Numbered from the stretch's first letter, positions 20,071 to 30,028 are shown. The stretch is DNA of 64,000 bases from Butyrivibrio proteoclasticus P6B7 (GCF_000622085.1 NZ_JHWL01000009.1:62001-126000); one strand, 5' to 3'. Notes: a model not told the origin generated them from the letters alone. Program-made: numbers and translations.

Positions 20071-21870
20071 TTAAAGATCAAACCTTGCAACAAAGCTCTG
20101 GAGCTCCTGAGCATTCTCAGCAAGCTTATCAGAAGCCTCTGCAACCTCATGGGTTGAAGCTGTCTGCTGCTCTGATGCTGCAGATACATTCTGAGTTTCA
20201 TCTGCCACGTTAACACTCATCTGCTCAATCTTATTGATATTCTCAGCGATTGTCTCAGTACCATTAGAAAGCTCACCAACAATTTCATTCATCCTTGAGG
20301 ATTCCTCAGAAATTGAGTAAACCATGTCAACGATACGGTTAAAGGTCTGACCTGCTTCATTAACAACTTCAGTACCCTCTACTACGCTCTGAGCTCCTTC
20401 TCTCATGGCTGTAACAGCATCCTCTGAGCTCTTCATGATATCTTCAATAAGCTCTGTGATGCTGGAAGCGGCTTCATTAGACTGATCAGCAAGCTTACTG
20501 ATCTCAGAAGCAACAACTGCAAATCCCTTACCCATTTCACCTGCTCTTGCAGCCTCAATGCTGGCATTAAGTGAAAGCAGGTTAGTCTGGCTTGCGATCT
20601 CAGAAATTGTAACAACGAAGGTATCGATGTTCTTAAGCTTTTCGCCAAGGCCATCAACAACTTCTGCACTGTTCTCAACAGAAGTCTTGATAGTCTCCAT
20701 CATATTAGTAGCATTAGTCATATCTGCAGCGCCCTTAGATGCAGCCTCATTGGTAGTCTGGATCATCTCACCAGTACGAGAGATTGCATCCTGGAACTCC
20801 TGCATGTTATTAACAAAGATCTTGGTTTCTTCACTGGCACCTGATACAGCAGTGATCTGACCTGCGCAGGAATCTGCAACAGTTGTGCAGGAATTTGCCA
20901 CCATCTCGCTGGCCTCTGCTGACTGGGAAGCACTTGCAGAAAGCTCCTCAGAAGCTGATGCAACATAAGATGTAGTATCAGTGATCTTAAGCATTAGCTC
21001 TCTGATGTTAGTGTGCATGAGAATAAGAGCATTGGAAATAAGTCCAATCTCATTGTTATTATTCTTAAGCTTGGCAACCTCTGCAATCTCTGGAGTGTTG
21101 GAGAAGTCTGAATTAGCCATTTTAACCATCTGGTTAGTTGTAAGGATAATCGGCCTTGTAATTCTCTTACCCATGTAAATAGCAAGGATCAGTCCAACTA
21201 TGATCATGAATACCATGGCGCAAACTGACTTAAAAATAGTTGCCCCAAGGGCACTATTAGCTTCTGCTATGTAATCTGCAGTAAGACCGTCAATATAGTC
21301 AATCCATACACCAGTACCCATAACCCAATCAAACGGCTCATAGTATGCTGTATAGTTAAGCTTTGGAAGAGGCTCAGTCTCATTAGGCTTAGCAAACATA
21401 AGCTGAGTAAATCCTCCGCCCTCCTGCATACCATTTTTGATCATTTCCTGGATATATTTGGTACCATTAGGATCTGTAGCATCCCATCTGGACTGTCCCT
21501 CTGTATCTCTTCCAAGAAGAACCACGTTGATACCCTGTGATGTATCAACCCAGAAATAGCCTGCTCCATCATTGTATTTAAGCTCTCTGATAATATCAGC
21601 AGCTTCTTTCTTAGCTTCATCAAGGGTCATTTCTCCGGCTTCATAGCGGGAATACATAATTGAGCATACACTCATAGCCTCCTGAGTCTCATTAATAAGC
21701 TCAGTCTTTATATCATCAGTAAGTCTCTCAGTATAGGCTGCTGTGTTGACCCTGTTATAAGCAATAGTACTGTTAATGGAGAATAATTCGACCATAACAC
21801 CAGTTAGAATAACTGCTCCGAGAATTGCTCCTACGATAACTGTCATTAAGGAGCCACGCTTTTTTTCCAT
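20071..21870 (-). CDS. Methyl-accepting chemotaxis protein with single Cache sensor
   Basis: 599 aa from the ATG at 21870 (AAAGGA upstream; a TTG two codons earlier is too close to it). A membrane helix is followed by an extracellular sCache_2-like domain of about 150 residues containing the typical [15 protein letters not shown] and [10 protein letters not shown] stretches, a second membrane helix, HAMP, and a long signalling coiled coil. The hairpin tip reads [22 protein letters not shown], the universal CheA/CheW-binding site. Cache domains of this kind often bind small organic acids, but the ligand here is not predictable. A free-standing gene with its own terminator. Confidence 0.93.
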   Translation of the reverse strand: MEKKRGSLMTVIVGAILGAVILTGVMVELFSINSTIAYNRVNTAAYTERLTDDIKTELINETQEAMSVCSIMYSRYEAGEMTLDEAKKEAADIIRELKYNDGAGYFWVDTSQGINVVLLGRDTEGQSRWDATDPNGTKYIQEMIKNGMQEGGGFTQLMFAKPNETEPLPKLNYTAYYEPFDWVMGTGVWIDYIDGLTADYIAEANSALGATIFKSVCAMVFMIIVGLILAIYMGKRITRPIILTTNQMVKMANSDFSNTPEIAEVAKLKNNNNEIGLISNALILMHTNIRELMLKITDTTSYVASASEELSASASQSAEASEMVANSCTTVADSCAGQITAVSGASEETKIFVNNMQEFQDAISRTGEMIQTTNEAASKGAADMTNATNMMETIKTSVENSAEVVDGLGEKLKNIDTFVVTISEIASQTNLLSLNASIEAARAGEMGKGFAVVASEISKLADQSNEAASSITELIEDIMKSSEDAVTAMREGAQSVVEGTEVVNEAGQTFNRIVDMVYSISEESSRMNEIVGELSNGTETIAENINKIEQMSVNVADETQNVSAASEQQTASTHEVAEASDKLAENAQELQSFVARFDL

Positions 21871-22062
21871 AATCAATATTTCCTTTCTGTTGAAACGTTG
21901 ACGGTATAGCGTACATCATATTAACTTTATCATCACAATTTCGATTAAACAAGGTGTCAAAATACAGAAAAACCAGTAATAGCCTATTATTGCGCCTTGT
22001 GGGTCATTATTAAATTTACATAAATAATTTCTTATTTTGTTTATGCTTTTTACAGATTTAAA

Positions 22063-22095
22063 TGCAAAAAAGAGAGCCGCAAAAGCGACTCTCTT
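22063..22095 (-). terminator. Terminator after ppdK
   Basis: Minus strand 11-bp stem (22085-22095 with 22070-22080, one G-U pair), TTTT loop, followed by six T. Classical intrinsic terminator. Confidence 0.88.
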
Positions 22096-22119
22096 AATAT
22101 ATTTAATAATGTAATCTTA

Positions 22120-24963
22120 TTAGTTCTTCTTGCTATCGTTGTAAGCTCTCTTAGCCTCTTCGATACCAGCCTTAAGGCCAGCAAGTCCAGCCTTAGCAAC
22201 CTCTGCAGAAGTCTCAGCAAGGTCCTTAGCAAGAACCTGAGCCTTCTCAGCAGCTTCCTTAAGCTTTTCCTTAGTCTCGTCGTCTACGAATGACTTCTTG
22301 CCATCGCATCCGCAATCCTTGTTTGCAGCCTTCTCAGCGATTGCAGCCTGAGCAGCAGCAAGTCTAGCTACAGGTACACGGAATGGTGAGCATGATACAT
22401 AGTCAAGTCCGATCTTGTGGCAGAACTCAACTGATGAAGGATCTCCACCGTGCTCGCCGCAGATACCAACATGAAGTGAAGGATTTACTGGCTTACCAAG
22501 CTTGAGTGACATCTCCATAAGCTTACCAACACCTGTCTGGTCAAGCTTAGCAAATGGATCGTTCTCGAAGATCTTTGTGTCATAGTAAGCATTGAGGAAC
22601 TTACCAGCATCATCACGAGAGAATCCGAATGTCATCTGTGTAAGGTCGTTTGTACCGAAGCAGAAGAAATCAGCTTCCTTAGCGATCTCATCAGCTGTAA
22701 GAGCAGCTCTTGGGATCTCGATCATTGTACCAACTTCATAGTCAAGCTTAGCGCCTGCAGCAGCGATCTCAGCGTCAGCTGTCTCAACAACTACCTGCTT
22801 AACGTACTTAAGCTCCTTAACCTCACATACAAGTGGGATCATGATCTCTGGCTTAACTGTCCAATCAGCGTGTGCCTTCTGAACTTCAAGAGCAGCTCTG
22901 ATAACAGCCTTAGTCTGCATCTTAGCAATTTCTGGATATGTAACTGCAAGACGGCATCCTCTGTGACCCATCATAGGGTTGAACTCGTGAAGTGAGTTGA
23001 TGATAGCCTTGATCTCGTCTACGCTCTTGCCCTTAGCATCAGCAAGCTTCTTGATCTCGTCCTCTGTTGTAGGAACGAACTCGTGAAGAGGTGGATCAAG
23101 GAATCTGATTGTAACTGGGCATCCCTCAAGAGCCTCATAGAGCTGCTTGAAGTCGTTCTGCTGATAAGGAAGAATCTTCTCAAGAGCAGCTTCTCTCTCT
23201 TCTACTGTATCTGAGCAGATCATCTCACGGAATGCAGCAATTCTGTCTTCCTCGAAGAACATGTGCTCTGTACGGCAAAGACCGATACCTTCTGCACCAA
23301 GCTCTCTAGCCTTCTTAGCGTCAGCAGGTGTATCAGCGTTTGTACGAACCTTGAGCTTTCTGAACTCATCAGCCCAAGCCATGATACGTCCGAACTCACC
23401 AGCGATCTTAGCGTCAACTGTTGCGATCTGACCCTCATAGATGTTACCTGTTGTACCATCGATTGAAATGAAGTCTCCCTCGTGGAATTCCTTACCAGCA
23501 AGAGTGAACTTCTTGTTCTCTTCGTCCATGTTGATGTCGCCACAACCTGATACGCAGCACTCACCCATACCACGAGCAACTACGGCAGCGTGTGATGTCA
23601 TACCACCACGAACTGTAAGGATACCCTGAGCAGCCTTCATACCTGTGATATCTTCTGGAGATGTCTCAAGACGAACAAGAACAACCTTCTCGCCTCTCTC
23701 AGCCCAAGCTACAGCGTCATCAGCTGTGAATACAACCTTACCACAAGCAGCTCCTGGTGATGCACCAAGACCCTTTCCGATAGGTGTTGCAGCCTTAAGA
23801 GCAGCAGCATCGAACTGTGGGTGAAGAAGTGTATCAAGGTTACGAGGATCGATCATTGCTACAGCTTCTTCTGGAGTCTTGTGTCCCTCATCAACGAGGT
23901 CGCAAGCGATCTTAAGAGCAGCTGGAGCTGTTCTCTTACCGTTACGGCACTGAAGCATATAGAGCTTCTTGTTCTCAACAGTGAACTCCATATCCTGCAT
24001 GTCATGATAGTGGTTCTCAAGAGTCTCGCAAACCTTGATGAACTCTGCGTATGCTTCTGGGAATTCCTTCTCCATCTGAGCGATTGGCATAGGTGTACGA
24101 ACACCAGCAACTACGTCCTCGCCCTGAGCGTTGATAAGGAACTCACCCATAAGCTTATTCTCACCTGTTGCAGGGTCACGTGTAAATGCAACACCTGTAC
24201 CAGACTCATTGTTAAGGTTACCGAATACCATAGGCATTACGTTAACAGCTGTTCCCCATGAATATGGGATATCGTTATCACGACGATATACGTTAGCACG
24301 AGGGTTATCCCATGAACGGAATACAGCCTCGATAGCGAGCTTAAGCTGCTCTACTGGATCTGAAGGGAAGTCCTTACCGAGCTGGTTCTTGTACTCAGCC
24401 TTGAACTGCTCAGCGAGTTCCTTAAGATCTGCTGCTGTAAGGTCAACGTCGAACTTAACACCCTTCTTCTCTTTCATTGCATCGATAAGCTGCTCGAAGT
24501 ACTTCTTACCAACTTCCATAACAACGTCTGAGAACATCTGGATGAAACGACGATATGAATCGTAAACGAAACGCTCGAAAGCTGGATCAGGATTACCCTT
24601 GATCATAGCCTCTACTACTTCATCGTTAAGACCAAGGTTAAGGATTGTATCCATCATACCTGGCATAGATGCGCGAGCACCTGAACGAACTGATACAAGA
24701 AGAGGATTCTGGAGATCACCAAACTTCTTACCGTTGAGCTCCTCCATCTTCTTAACGCCTTCCATAGCCTGAGCCATGATCTCGTCGTTGATCTTACGTC
24801 CATCCTCGTAGTACTGTGTGCAGGCCTCTGTTGTGATTGTGAAGCCCTGTGGTACTGGAAGACCAATGCTTGTCATCTCAGCAAGGTTAGCACCCTTACC
24901 ACCGAGAAGGTTACGCATTGTCATGTTACCTTCGCTAAACATATAAACCCACTTGTTTGCCAT
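22120..24963 (-). CDS. ppdK: Pyruvate phosphate dikinase with C-terminal extension
   Basis: 947 aa from the ATG at 24963 (GAAAGG upstream). It interconverts pyruvate, ATP and phosphate with phosphoenolpyruvate, AMP and PPi. All three parts are present: the nucleotide-binding N-terminus (WVYMFSEGN, LLGGKGANLAEM), the phospho-histidine domain (GGMTSHAAVVARGMG) and the PEP/pyruvate TIM barrel with the catalytic Cys (HVGICGEHGG). The usual enzyme ends near RLAAAQAAI. Here 68 further residues (about 880-947) follow: CGCDGKK, then a Lys/Glu/Ala-rich helical stretch. In rumen-type anaerobes PPDK often works as a PPi-linked glycolytic enzyme. A hairpin precedes the SD. Confidence 0.96.
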   Translation of the reverse strand: MANKWVYMFSEGNMTMRNLLGGKGANLAEMTSIGLPVPQGFTITTEACTQYYEDGRKINDEIMAQAMEGVKKMEELNGKKFGDLQNPLLVSVRSGARASMPGMMDTILNLGLNDEVVEAMIKGNPDPAFERFVYDSYRRFIQMFSDVVMEVGKKYFEQLIDAMKEKKGVKFDVDLTAADLKELAEQFKAEYKNQLGKDFPSDPVEQLKLAIEAVFRSWDNPRANVYRRDNDIPYSWGTAVNVMPMVFGNLNNESGTGVAFTRDPATGENKLMGEFLINAQGEDVVAGVRTPMPIAQMEKEFPEAYAEFIKVCETLENHYHDMQDMEFTVENKKLYMLQCRNGKRTAPAALKIACDLVDEGHKTPEEAVAMIDPRNLDTLLHPQFDAAALKAATPIGKGLGASPGAACGKVVFTADDAVAWAERGEKVVLVRLETSPEDITGMKAAQGILTVRGGMTSHAAVVARGMGECCVSGCGDINMDEENKKFTLAGKEFHEGDFISIDGTTGNIYEGQIATVDAKIAGEFGRIMAWADEFRKLKVRTNADTPADAKKARELGAEGIGLCRTEHMFFEEDRIAAFREMICSDTVEEREAALEKILPYQQNDFKQLYEALEGCPVTIRFLDPPLHEFVPTTEDEIKKLADAKGKSVDEIKAIINSLHEFNPMMGHRGCRLAVTYPEIAKMQTKAVIRAALEVQKAHADWTVKPEIMIPLVCEVKELKYVKQVVVETADAEIAAAGAKLDYEVGTMIEIPRAALTADEIAKEADFFCFGTNDLTQMTFGFSRDDAGKFLNAYYDTKIFENDPFAKLDQTGVGKLMEMSLKLGKPVNPSLHVGICGEHGGDPSSVEFCHKIGLDYVSCSPFRVPVARLAAAQAAIAEKAANKDCGCDGKKSFVDDETKEKLKEAAEKAQVLAKDLAETSAEVAKAGLAGLKAGIEEAKRAYNDSKKN

Positions 24964-24976
24964 GTTTTTACCTTTC

Positions 24977-24999
24977 TTGTCGTTCCTCATTAACGACAA
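24977..24999 (-). promoter_or_regulatory. 5' leader hairpin just before the ppdK ribosome-binding site
   Basis: 8-bp perfect inverted repeat (TTGTCGTT 24977-24984, AACGACAA 24992-24999) ending directly upstream of the SD. There is no T run, so it is not a terminator for the upstream gene. It may stabilise the 5' end or mark a processing site. Confidence 0.45.
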
Positions 25000-25016
25000 C
25001 CTTTCATATTACATTT

Positions 25017-25919
25017 TTATTTATTATTAGCTCCATTATTTGGAACGAAGCTGTCAAAAATATATATATCGAAATGCTTCATAGCTCTGTCCAGCTCTTC
25101 CTGACTCTTAATGGTCCAGGATGCAGCTGTGTTCTTGTACAGGTTCCTACATATTGTCCTTGATAAGCACTTGTAGTATCTGTGGTTGAAAGCTATGAAA
25201 TCAGGCTTAGTCAAAAAGTTAAGCAATAAATTGGTAAGTACAAAATACAAAGGGCCCTTGAATTCATCTGGCTTGTCCTTGTGGAAAGCATCAGAAAGCT
25301 GACCTCTGAAAACATCGTTGTGATGTCTTCTATACCAGATAAGTCCTAATGGATTAAAGGATTCAATACAGTAAACACCCTTATAATCTCTAAGCATGTT
25401 ATCAACTATAGGACAGACTGATAAGTCCTTGTATTCTATCTTAAGCTCGATAACAAGTGGCACTTTGCCATCTACAAGCTTAAGAAAATCTTCAAATTTA
25501 GGGATTTTTTCTTCAGAATCAAGCACATGGAAGCTCATAAGCTCCTCATATGTGTAATCGATAACCTTCCCAACAACACCTAAAGATCCATCTTCATTCC
25601 TAACTGCATTGTCTGGAACATTACCCTCTGGATATCTAAGTACTCTCCCCAATGTAAAATCATGAAATATTACTGGAACACCGTCCTTGGTAAGCTGAAC
25701 GTCACATTCAATTCCGTAACCAGCATCCACAGCCTTCTTAAAAGCAGCCATGGTATTCTCAGGAGCATCCGATGAATTATCATGAAGGCCCCTATGCGCA
25801 TACAACACTTTAGTGAATGGTTCTCTTCTATCCTTCCCCGAAAGCCTTGGCATTATCATAAGTAGATATAATATGAAAAGAACTGCCAAAACTATGCATA
25901 TTGTCTTAAGAATAAACAT
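25017..25919 (-). CDS. Membrane-anchored glycerophosphodiester phosphodiesterase
   Basis: 300 aa. An N-terminal membrane helix (residues about 3-22) is followed by a GDPD TIM-barrel. Catalytic motifs are visible: AHRGLHDNSSDAPENTMAAF (general HR...E(N)T signature), ECDVQLTKDGVPVIFHD (metal-binding E/D and catalytic His). It hydrolyses deacylated phospholipid head groups to glycerol-3-phosphate and an alcohol. The TM anchor places it at the membrane surface. AGGAAG lies upstream of the ATG. It is 53 bp upstream of ppdK on the same strand with no clear terminator between, so part of ppdK transcription could come from here. Confidence 0.88.
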   Translation of the reverse strand: MFILKTICIVLAVLFILYLLMIMPRLSGKDRREPFTKVLYAHRGLHDNSSDAPENTMAAFKKAVDAGYGIECDVQLTKDGVPVIFHDFTLGRVLRYPEGNVPDNAVRNEDGSLGVVGKVIDYTYEELMSFHVLDSEEKIPKFEDFLKLVDGKVPLVIELKIEYKDLSVCPIVDNMLRDYKGVYCIESFNPLGLIWYRRHHNDVFRGQLSDAFHKDKPDEFKGPLYFVLTNLLLNFLTKPDFIAFNHRYYKCLSRTICRNLYKNTAASWTIKSQEELDRAMKHFDIYIFDSFVPNNGANNK

Positions 25920-26042
25920 TAAAAATCACTTCCTAAACTGCCGAAAATATAATGCACACATTACCCGTAACGCGTCCGCTAAATATTTTACATTCGTTTC
26001 TTATATTTAGCAACATAAAAAACAAAAATTGATAAATAAAAA

Positions 26043-26076
26043 ACAAAAAAAACGATTTCCAAAGCCGGAAACCGTT
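26043..26076 (-). terminator. Terminator after the MFS transporter gene
   Basis: 10-bp stem with one mismatch (26051-26060 with 26067-26076) followed by eight T on the minus strand. Confidence 0.85.
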
Positions 26077-26098
26077 TTTCTATGGGTATTTTCAATAA

Positions 26099-27418
26099 TC
26101 AATCATCCACATCAAAGTGCTCAAGAACATTTGCCTTCTTCTGTGGTTTAACATCACCGTGTCTAACCATAAGCATGGTTAAAAATGCCAGTGCTGAGAA
26201 TATAAACGCATATGGGAACAATGTCCTATATGAAATATGCTCTAAAAGGAAGCCTGAGAAAATTGGTGTAAACACCTGAGCTGCCATGGAGAAGGTGTAA
26301 TAGGTTCCTGTGTACTTACCGATATCTCCTGCTTTACTCATCTCAACTACCATAGGATAGGAATTAACATTGATAGCTGCCCAGCCAATACCTACCAGCG
26401 CAAAGAAAACATTGATAGAAACATGGAAGCCAGGATATAAACCTGTGATCACGTAACTTGCTGCCATCAGACTAATTCCAATAAGGATGGTTTTCTTTCT
26501 ACCAATAATTCCAGAAATAAAAGCAATAGGAATGTAGCTAAGTGTTGCTGCGATTGTTGCTACGAGAAGACATGTGGCATAGGCTCCATCATGAAGGTCC
26601 CAGACCTCAGCAACAAATCTTGAAAAAGCTGTTGTTACTGCATTGTAGGCTGTAAACCAGAGGAACACTGATAAAAGAAGGAATATAAGACTTCTCTTAA
26701 CCTCCTTAGGCATTACCTTGTGACTCTCACCATCTGCTGTTTCCTCATCCTCAAAGGTCTCTCCCAGTGACTGAAGTCCACCCTCTGCCTTAATCTCTTC
26801 CTTAACCTTATTCTCATGGATTGTCAAAAGAACTATGGCAATAGAAACAACCATGCAAAGCACGATGCTAAGCATAAGTGGAATATAGTTAGTCTTGGAA
26901 GGATCATCTGCATCCTTAAGAAGGACCTTGATCATTACAAGAACATAAATACCACCCACTGTTCCCATGAGATTGATAATGGCATTAGCCTGACTTCTGT
27001 GAGGAGCCGGAGTAAGATCTGGCATCATTGAAACTGCTGGAGATCTGTAAATACCCATGGCGAGAAGAAGCAGTAATAATACCACCAGGAAGAACACAAT
27101 ACTCCCGCTTGGTCTTGCAACTGTAATAAGCACTGTCAAAAGAATTACAGAAAGAATAGTTCCTACTAATATGAATGGGGTTCTTTTACCAAGCTTTGTC
27201 TCTGTCTTATCAGAGATTGCTCCAAATAAAGGCAAAAGAAAAAGTGCCAATACGTTATCAAGGGCCATTACAACGCCAGTTGCTGTCTCCTTGAGATTAA
27301 AGGTGTACTTAAGAATTCTTGGAATCTCATTGTCATAGAACTGCCAAAAGGCGCAGATTGAAAGAAAGGCAAAGCCCATCAACACAGTTCTTCCATAATT
27401 AAGCTTACTGTTTTTCAT
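26099..27418 (-). CDS. MFS/GPH-type sugar transporter
   Basis: 439 aa from the ATG at 27418 (GGGAGAG upstream). Twelve predicted membrane helices with a charged central loop rich in Glu and Lys. The segment FGAISDKTETKLGKRTPFILVG matches the loop 2-3 motif of glycoside-pentoside-hexuronide and SLC45-like carriers (D-x(n)-G-[KR]-R-[TR]-P). These are cation symporters for sugars or glycosides. It lies 48 bp downstream of a carbohydrate esterase gene with a shared orientation and its own terminator, so the pair is probably one transcript that deacetylates and imports a pectin-type oligosaccharide (inference). Confidence 0.85.
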   Translation of the reverse strand: MKNSKLNYGRTVLMGFAFLSICAFWQFYDNEIPRILKYTFNLKETATGVVMALDNVLALFLLPLFGAISDKTETKLGKRTPFILVGTILSVILLTVLITVARPSGSIVFFLVVLLLLLLAMGIYRSPAVSMMPDLTPAPHRSQANAIINLMGTVGGIYVLVMIKVLLKDADDPSKTNYIPLMLSIVLCMVVSIAIVLLTIHENKVKEEIKAEGGLQSLGETFEDEETADGESHKVMPKEVKRSLIFLLLSVFLWFTAYNAVTTAFSRFVAEVWDLHDGAYATCLLVATIAATLSYIPIAFISGIIGRKKTILIGISLMAASYVITGLYPGFHVSINVFFALVGIGWAAINVNSYPMVVEMSKAGDIGKYTGTYYTFSMAAQVFTPIFSGFLLEHISYRTLFPYAFIFSALAFLTMLMVRHGDVKPQKKANVLEHFDVDD

Positions 27419-27466
27419 ACAAACTCTCCCGAAATTATTAAAGTTTAGCAATAATGTAAAAATGCT

Positions 27467-29254
27467 TTAGTGAACAGGGTGCATTTCTACTATTTCTCCC
27501 CCGCCAGAATTATCCCTCCTGTCCTGATCCATATATCTTACAAGAGCGATATAGACTTCACTTCTGGTAACAGGCCTGTCTGCCAGGATATCTTTATCAA
27601 AAAGTCCCAGCTTATCAGCCCTACCAATGCTCTCCTCTATGGAGATATTTCTTTTGGCAATATCCTTTTCATGCCATCTCATAAGGAAGCTGGCAAATTC
27701 CCCAATGGTAAGGGAATCGTCAGGTCTGAACATCTCTGCTCCCCCCTGCCTTGTTATGGTCTTCTCATCAATAAGCTGTTCATTGATAAGGGCCTGCACA
27801 AAGCCAGAATCCCACTCATCCACATAAACGTCTGCAAAGCGCTTAAGATATGGCCTGACTCCTGGAATGTGAAGGGCACTGCACATAACCATCAGAACCC
27901 TGCCCCTTTCCATCTCCTCATAGGGATGAAGGTACATAACACAAGGATCCAAAAGGCCATAGCGAAAGGCCTTAACCAGCTCTTCCCTCTCCGGAATATC
28001 CTTAATATCAAGGTATGGCGGCTCTATCATAAAGACATTTTTACCAAGGCGCTGCTTTGGAACCTTCTTTTCAGAAGGCGGAATAGCCGGAACTTCTTCC
28101 TTACTCTTGCAGCCATTCATAAAATCGCATTCTGAAGCAAATGCATTTCCTATAAAAAGAGCTCCATACTCATTGGTATGGGTAATGTCCCCGGGCATGA
28201 AATAATCCCTTGCCTTATCTCCCAGTTCTATCCACTTATCAAAGGTGATCCTGTGCAGATCCACCAAAGGCACCTCTAAAACACTGCACACATTCTGGCA
28301 TGCCTTGGCATAGGATGAAAGCAGTGAATAGTGTCTGTCCATCTTAAGTAAAGACGCCTCATCCTCTGTTAGACCAAGGGGTATTCTGCTAATTGGCGAG
28401 CAAATAATTGGTTCCGCGCCAAAATCCCTTGTTTCCTGGACAAACCTTTTAAGATTATCACTATAGCCCCCAAAGGCAGATAATCTGCGACGCTTCTGGT
28501 CATTATGTCCAAACTGAATAACCACTGTATCCCCAGGACTTATGAATTCCTTCAATATATCGTAGTGGCCATCAGCCCTGATGCACTCTGAGGTCATCCC
28601 GGAATGGGCAAGGTTATAGACAGCTCTTTTATCAGAAAAGCGCAGAAGGGTCTGGGCCCATCCACAGCAGCTCTCGAAAGGATAATAGGGCTCTGGTGCG
28701 TTCTGATCAGTCAGCGTGGAATCGCCAAGCACCCATATTACCGGAGCCTTTTCTTCTATAATATTTATTTCTATTCTGGGATAATTGTCAGAGCGAGAAA
28801 TCCCCTTAAAAGTCCAGCTAACGAACAGGTCCTTTGCTTCATATCTGTTTGCTTCAAGGGCTGGAATATAGGGATAAACAGCCGCATAGAAGCTCCTTAA
28901 CAGGCTACTTCCTGCCTTAACCTGTTCGTCAAATAAGACGATGTTCCTTCTTCCTGTAAAAAGACATAGCCCCTTAACATCAGAATTACCAGGAGTAACC
29001 TTTACATCAACCCTGTAGGTTCCGTAAGAAGGCACTTCGCACTTTAAGATATGCACGTCTCTTCCATGGTCAGCATCCTTTTCATTTTCAAAGGTCCTGA
29101 CATTCCAACCACCGCACAGCAGCGCCAGATGTGCATCCGTCTTATCTTCTTCATTGAAATCAATGGGATTTACTCTGTTTTCGAAATCTTCCCCTGTAAT
29201 AACAAAACTTTTATTAAACACTACTTCCCCCTTCCCCAAATCTACCTTCCACAT
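27467..29254 (-). CDS. SGNH-type (CE12-like) acetylesterase with C-terminal SLH-like region
   Basis: 595 aa. An N-terminal beta-sandwich (about 1-165) precedes an SGNH hydrolase core with block I GDSTLTD, block III GHNDQK and the catalytic Asp-x-x-His in GDITHTNE. This pattern is typical of rhamnogalacturonan acetylesterases (CE12), which remove acetyl groups from pectin backbones. The C-terminal 110 residues (FRPDDSLTIGEFASFLMRW ... VTRSEVYIALVRYM) resemble one to two S-layer homology repeats. No signal peptide is visible, so the protein is predicted intracellular, where an SLH-like part is unexpected. The SD is weak. The MFS transporter follows directly. Confidence 0.82.
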   Translation of the reverse strand: MWKVDLGKGEVVFNKSFVITGEDFENRVNPIDFNEEDKTDAHLALLCGGWNVRTFENEKDADHGRDVHILKCEVPSYGTYRVDVKVTPGNSDVKGLCLFTGRRNIVLFDEQVKAGSSLLRSFYAAVYPYIPALEANRYEAKDLFVSWTFKGISRSDNYPRIEINIIEEKAPVIWVLGDSTLTDQNAPEPYYPFESCCGWAQTLLRFSDKRAVYNLAHSGMTSECIRADGHYDILKEFISPGDTVVIQFGHNDQKRRRLSAFGGYSDNLKRFVQETRDFGAEPIICSPISRIPLGLTEDEASLLKMDRHYSLLSSYAKACQNVCSVLEVPLVDLHRITFDKWIELGDKARDYFMPGDITHTNEYGALFIGNAFASECDFMNGCKSKEEVPAIPPSEKKVPKQRLGKNVFMIEPPYLDIKDIPEREELVKAFRYGLLDPCVMYLHPYEEMERGRVLMVMCSALHIPGVRPYLKRFADVYVDEWDSGFVQALINEQLIDEKTITRQGGAEMFRPDDSLTIGEFASFLMRWHEKDIAKRNISIEESIGRADKLGLFDKDILADRPVTRSEVYIALVRYMDQDRRDNSGGGEIVEMHPVH

Positions 29255-29311
29255 GATAGTTTACCACAAATGCAATAAAAAAGGCTGCAATTATAGCCAA
29301 AAACATAGTAA

Positions 29312-29325
29312 AAATGCGCATTTTG
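29312..29325. promoter_or_regulatory. Palindrome AAAATGCGCATTTT between divergent genes
   Basis: Perfect 14-bp palindrome. On the minus strand a TATAAT (29290s, reading toward the esterase gene) is located so that the palindrome covers its -35 region; on the plus strand it lies 60 bp before the LysM gene. Half-site copies GCGCATTTT recur upstream of the 31-aa gene (29858) and of the xylanase (37612). Probably an operator. Confidence 0.4.
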
Positions 29326-29384
29326 AGATGTCCTTTTTATAACCCACATAAAAAATAGAATAGGTAGTATAAGGAGGTGTCGTT

Positions 29385-29795
29385 ATGAACGGTAAAGTAT
29401 TAAACGGACAGTTTATGAGTAGCAGTGAACTTCGTATCTATAACAATAAACTTAGGAGAATAAGAATTGTAAGAAGACAGCGAATCTGTCTTGCTTTTAT
29501 TATTTTCATAGTTGTTTTTATTTCTGTTTTTCTTATAAGTTCTTTGAAGTTAAAGGCTCAGAGTGAGGATTTCACTCCTAAGTGCAAATACTATAAGGTT
29601 ATATCTGTTGAGTACGGAGATACTCTCTGGGACATTGCATCTTCCAATATTGATTATGACTACTATAATTCTTTAGAATCATATCTATCAGAAATAGAGA
29701 CAATTAATAAGCTTGATGAATCTGGGCTTATCAAGGCCGGTGAAAATCTCGTCATTCCCTACTACGACGTGCTGGATACAGGCTCAGCGAAGTAA
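29385..29795 (+). CDS. Single-pass membrane LysM protein, YneA-like
   Basis: 136 aa. Basic N-terminus, one membrane helix (about residues 34-56, ICLAFIIFIVVFISVFLI), then an external LysM-type domain: YKVISVEYGDTLWDIA ... INKLDESGLIKAGENLVIP. LysM binds peptidoglycan. The size and layout resemble YneA, the SOS-induced division inhibitor of Bacillus, but no LexA box (CGAACNNNNGTTCG) is seen in the 130 bp upstream and lexA is not adjacent, so the role stays open. AAGGAGGTG is placed 5-6 nt before the ATG. The 233 bp after the gene show no other gene and no clear terminator. Confidence 0.8.
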   Translation: MNGKVLNGQFMSSSELRIYNNKLRRIRIVRRQRICLAFIIFIVVFISVFLISSLKLKAQSEDFTPKCKYYKVISVEYGDTLWDIASSNIDYDYYNSLESYLSEIETINKLDESGLIKAGENLVIPYYDVLDTGSAK

Positions 29796-30028
29796 CCATG
29801 CTGTTTTTAGTTAGTATACATTTTCATAATAATACTTCAATCATACGTGTCCCAAAGCGCATTTTTGTTTCAAAATCATGGTGATATTTAACAATATGAA
29901 AATGGTTACATGGATTATTTTTGTATCGAATGTAGATAATTATATATTGATGTAAATATTTATATTCTTGATGGGCGTTTTGTGTTATAAGTAGTTATCA
30001 AAATTCCAAAAGAAAGAAGGACGAATTT

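Noticed and set aside
21890..21960. Sigma-D promoter of the sCache chemoreceptor (TAAAG ... CTATA)
   Set aside because: The -10 match needs an insertion, and the candidates before the other chemoreceptor genes have wrong spacing (13 or 11 nt in place of 15).
23821..24261. Cys-rich plus-strand open frame
   Set aside because: Antisense to ppdK; composition reflects the reverse of highly biased PPDK codons.
27470..28135. 221-aa plus-strand open frame
   Set aside because: Antisense to the CE12-type esterase gene, whose catalytic motifs are intact; no ribosome-binding site.
29255..29384. LexA box expected for a YneA-type gene
   Set aside because: No CGAACNNNNGTTCG-like site is found; a GAACAATAATGTTC sequence elsewhere (19868-19881) has the wrong spacing and gene context.
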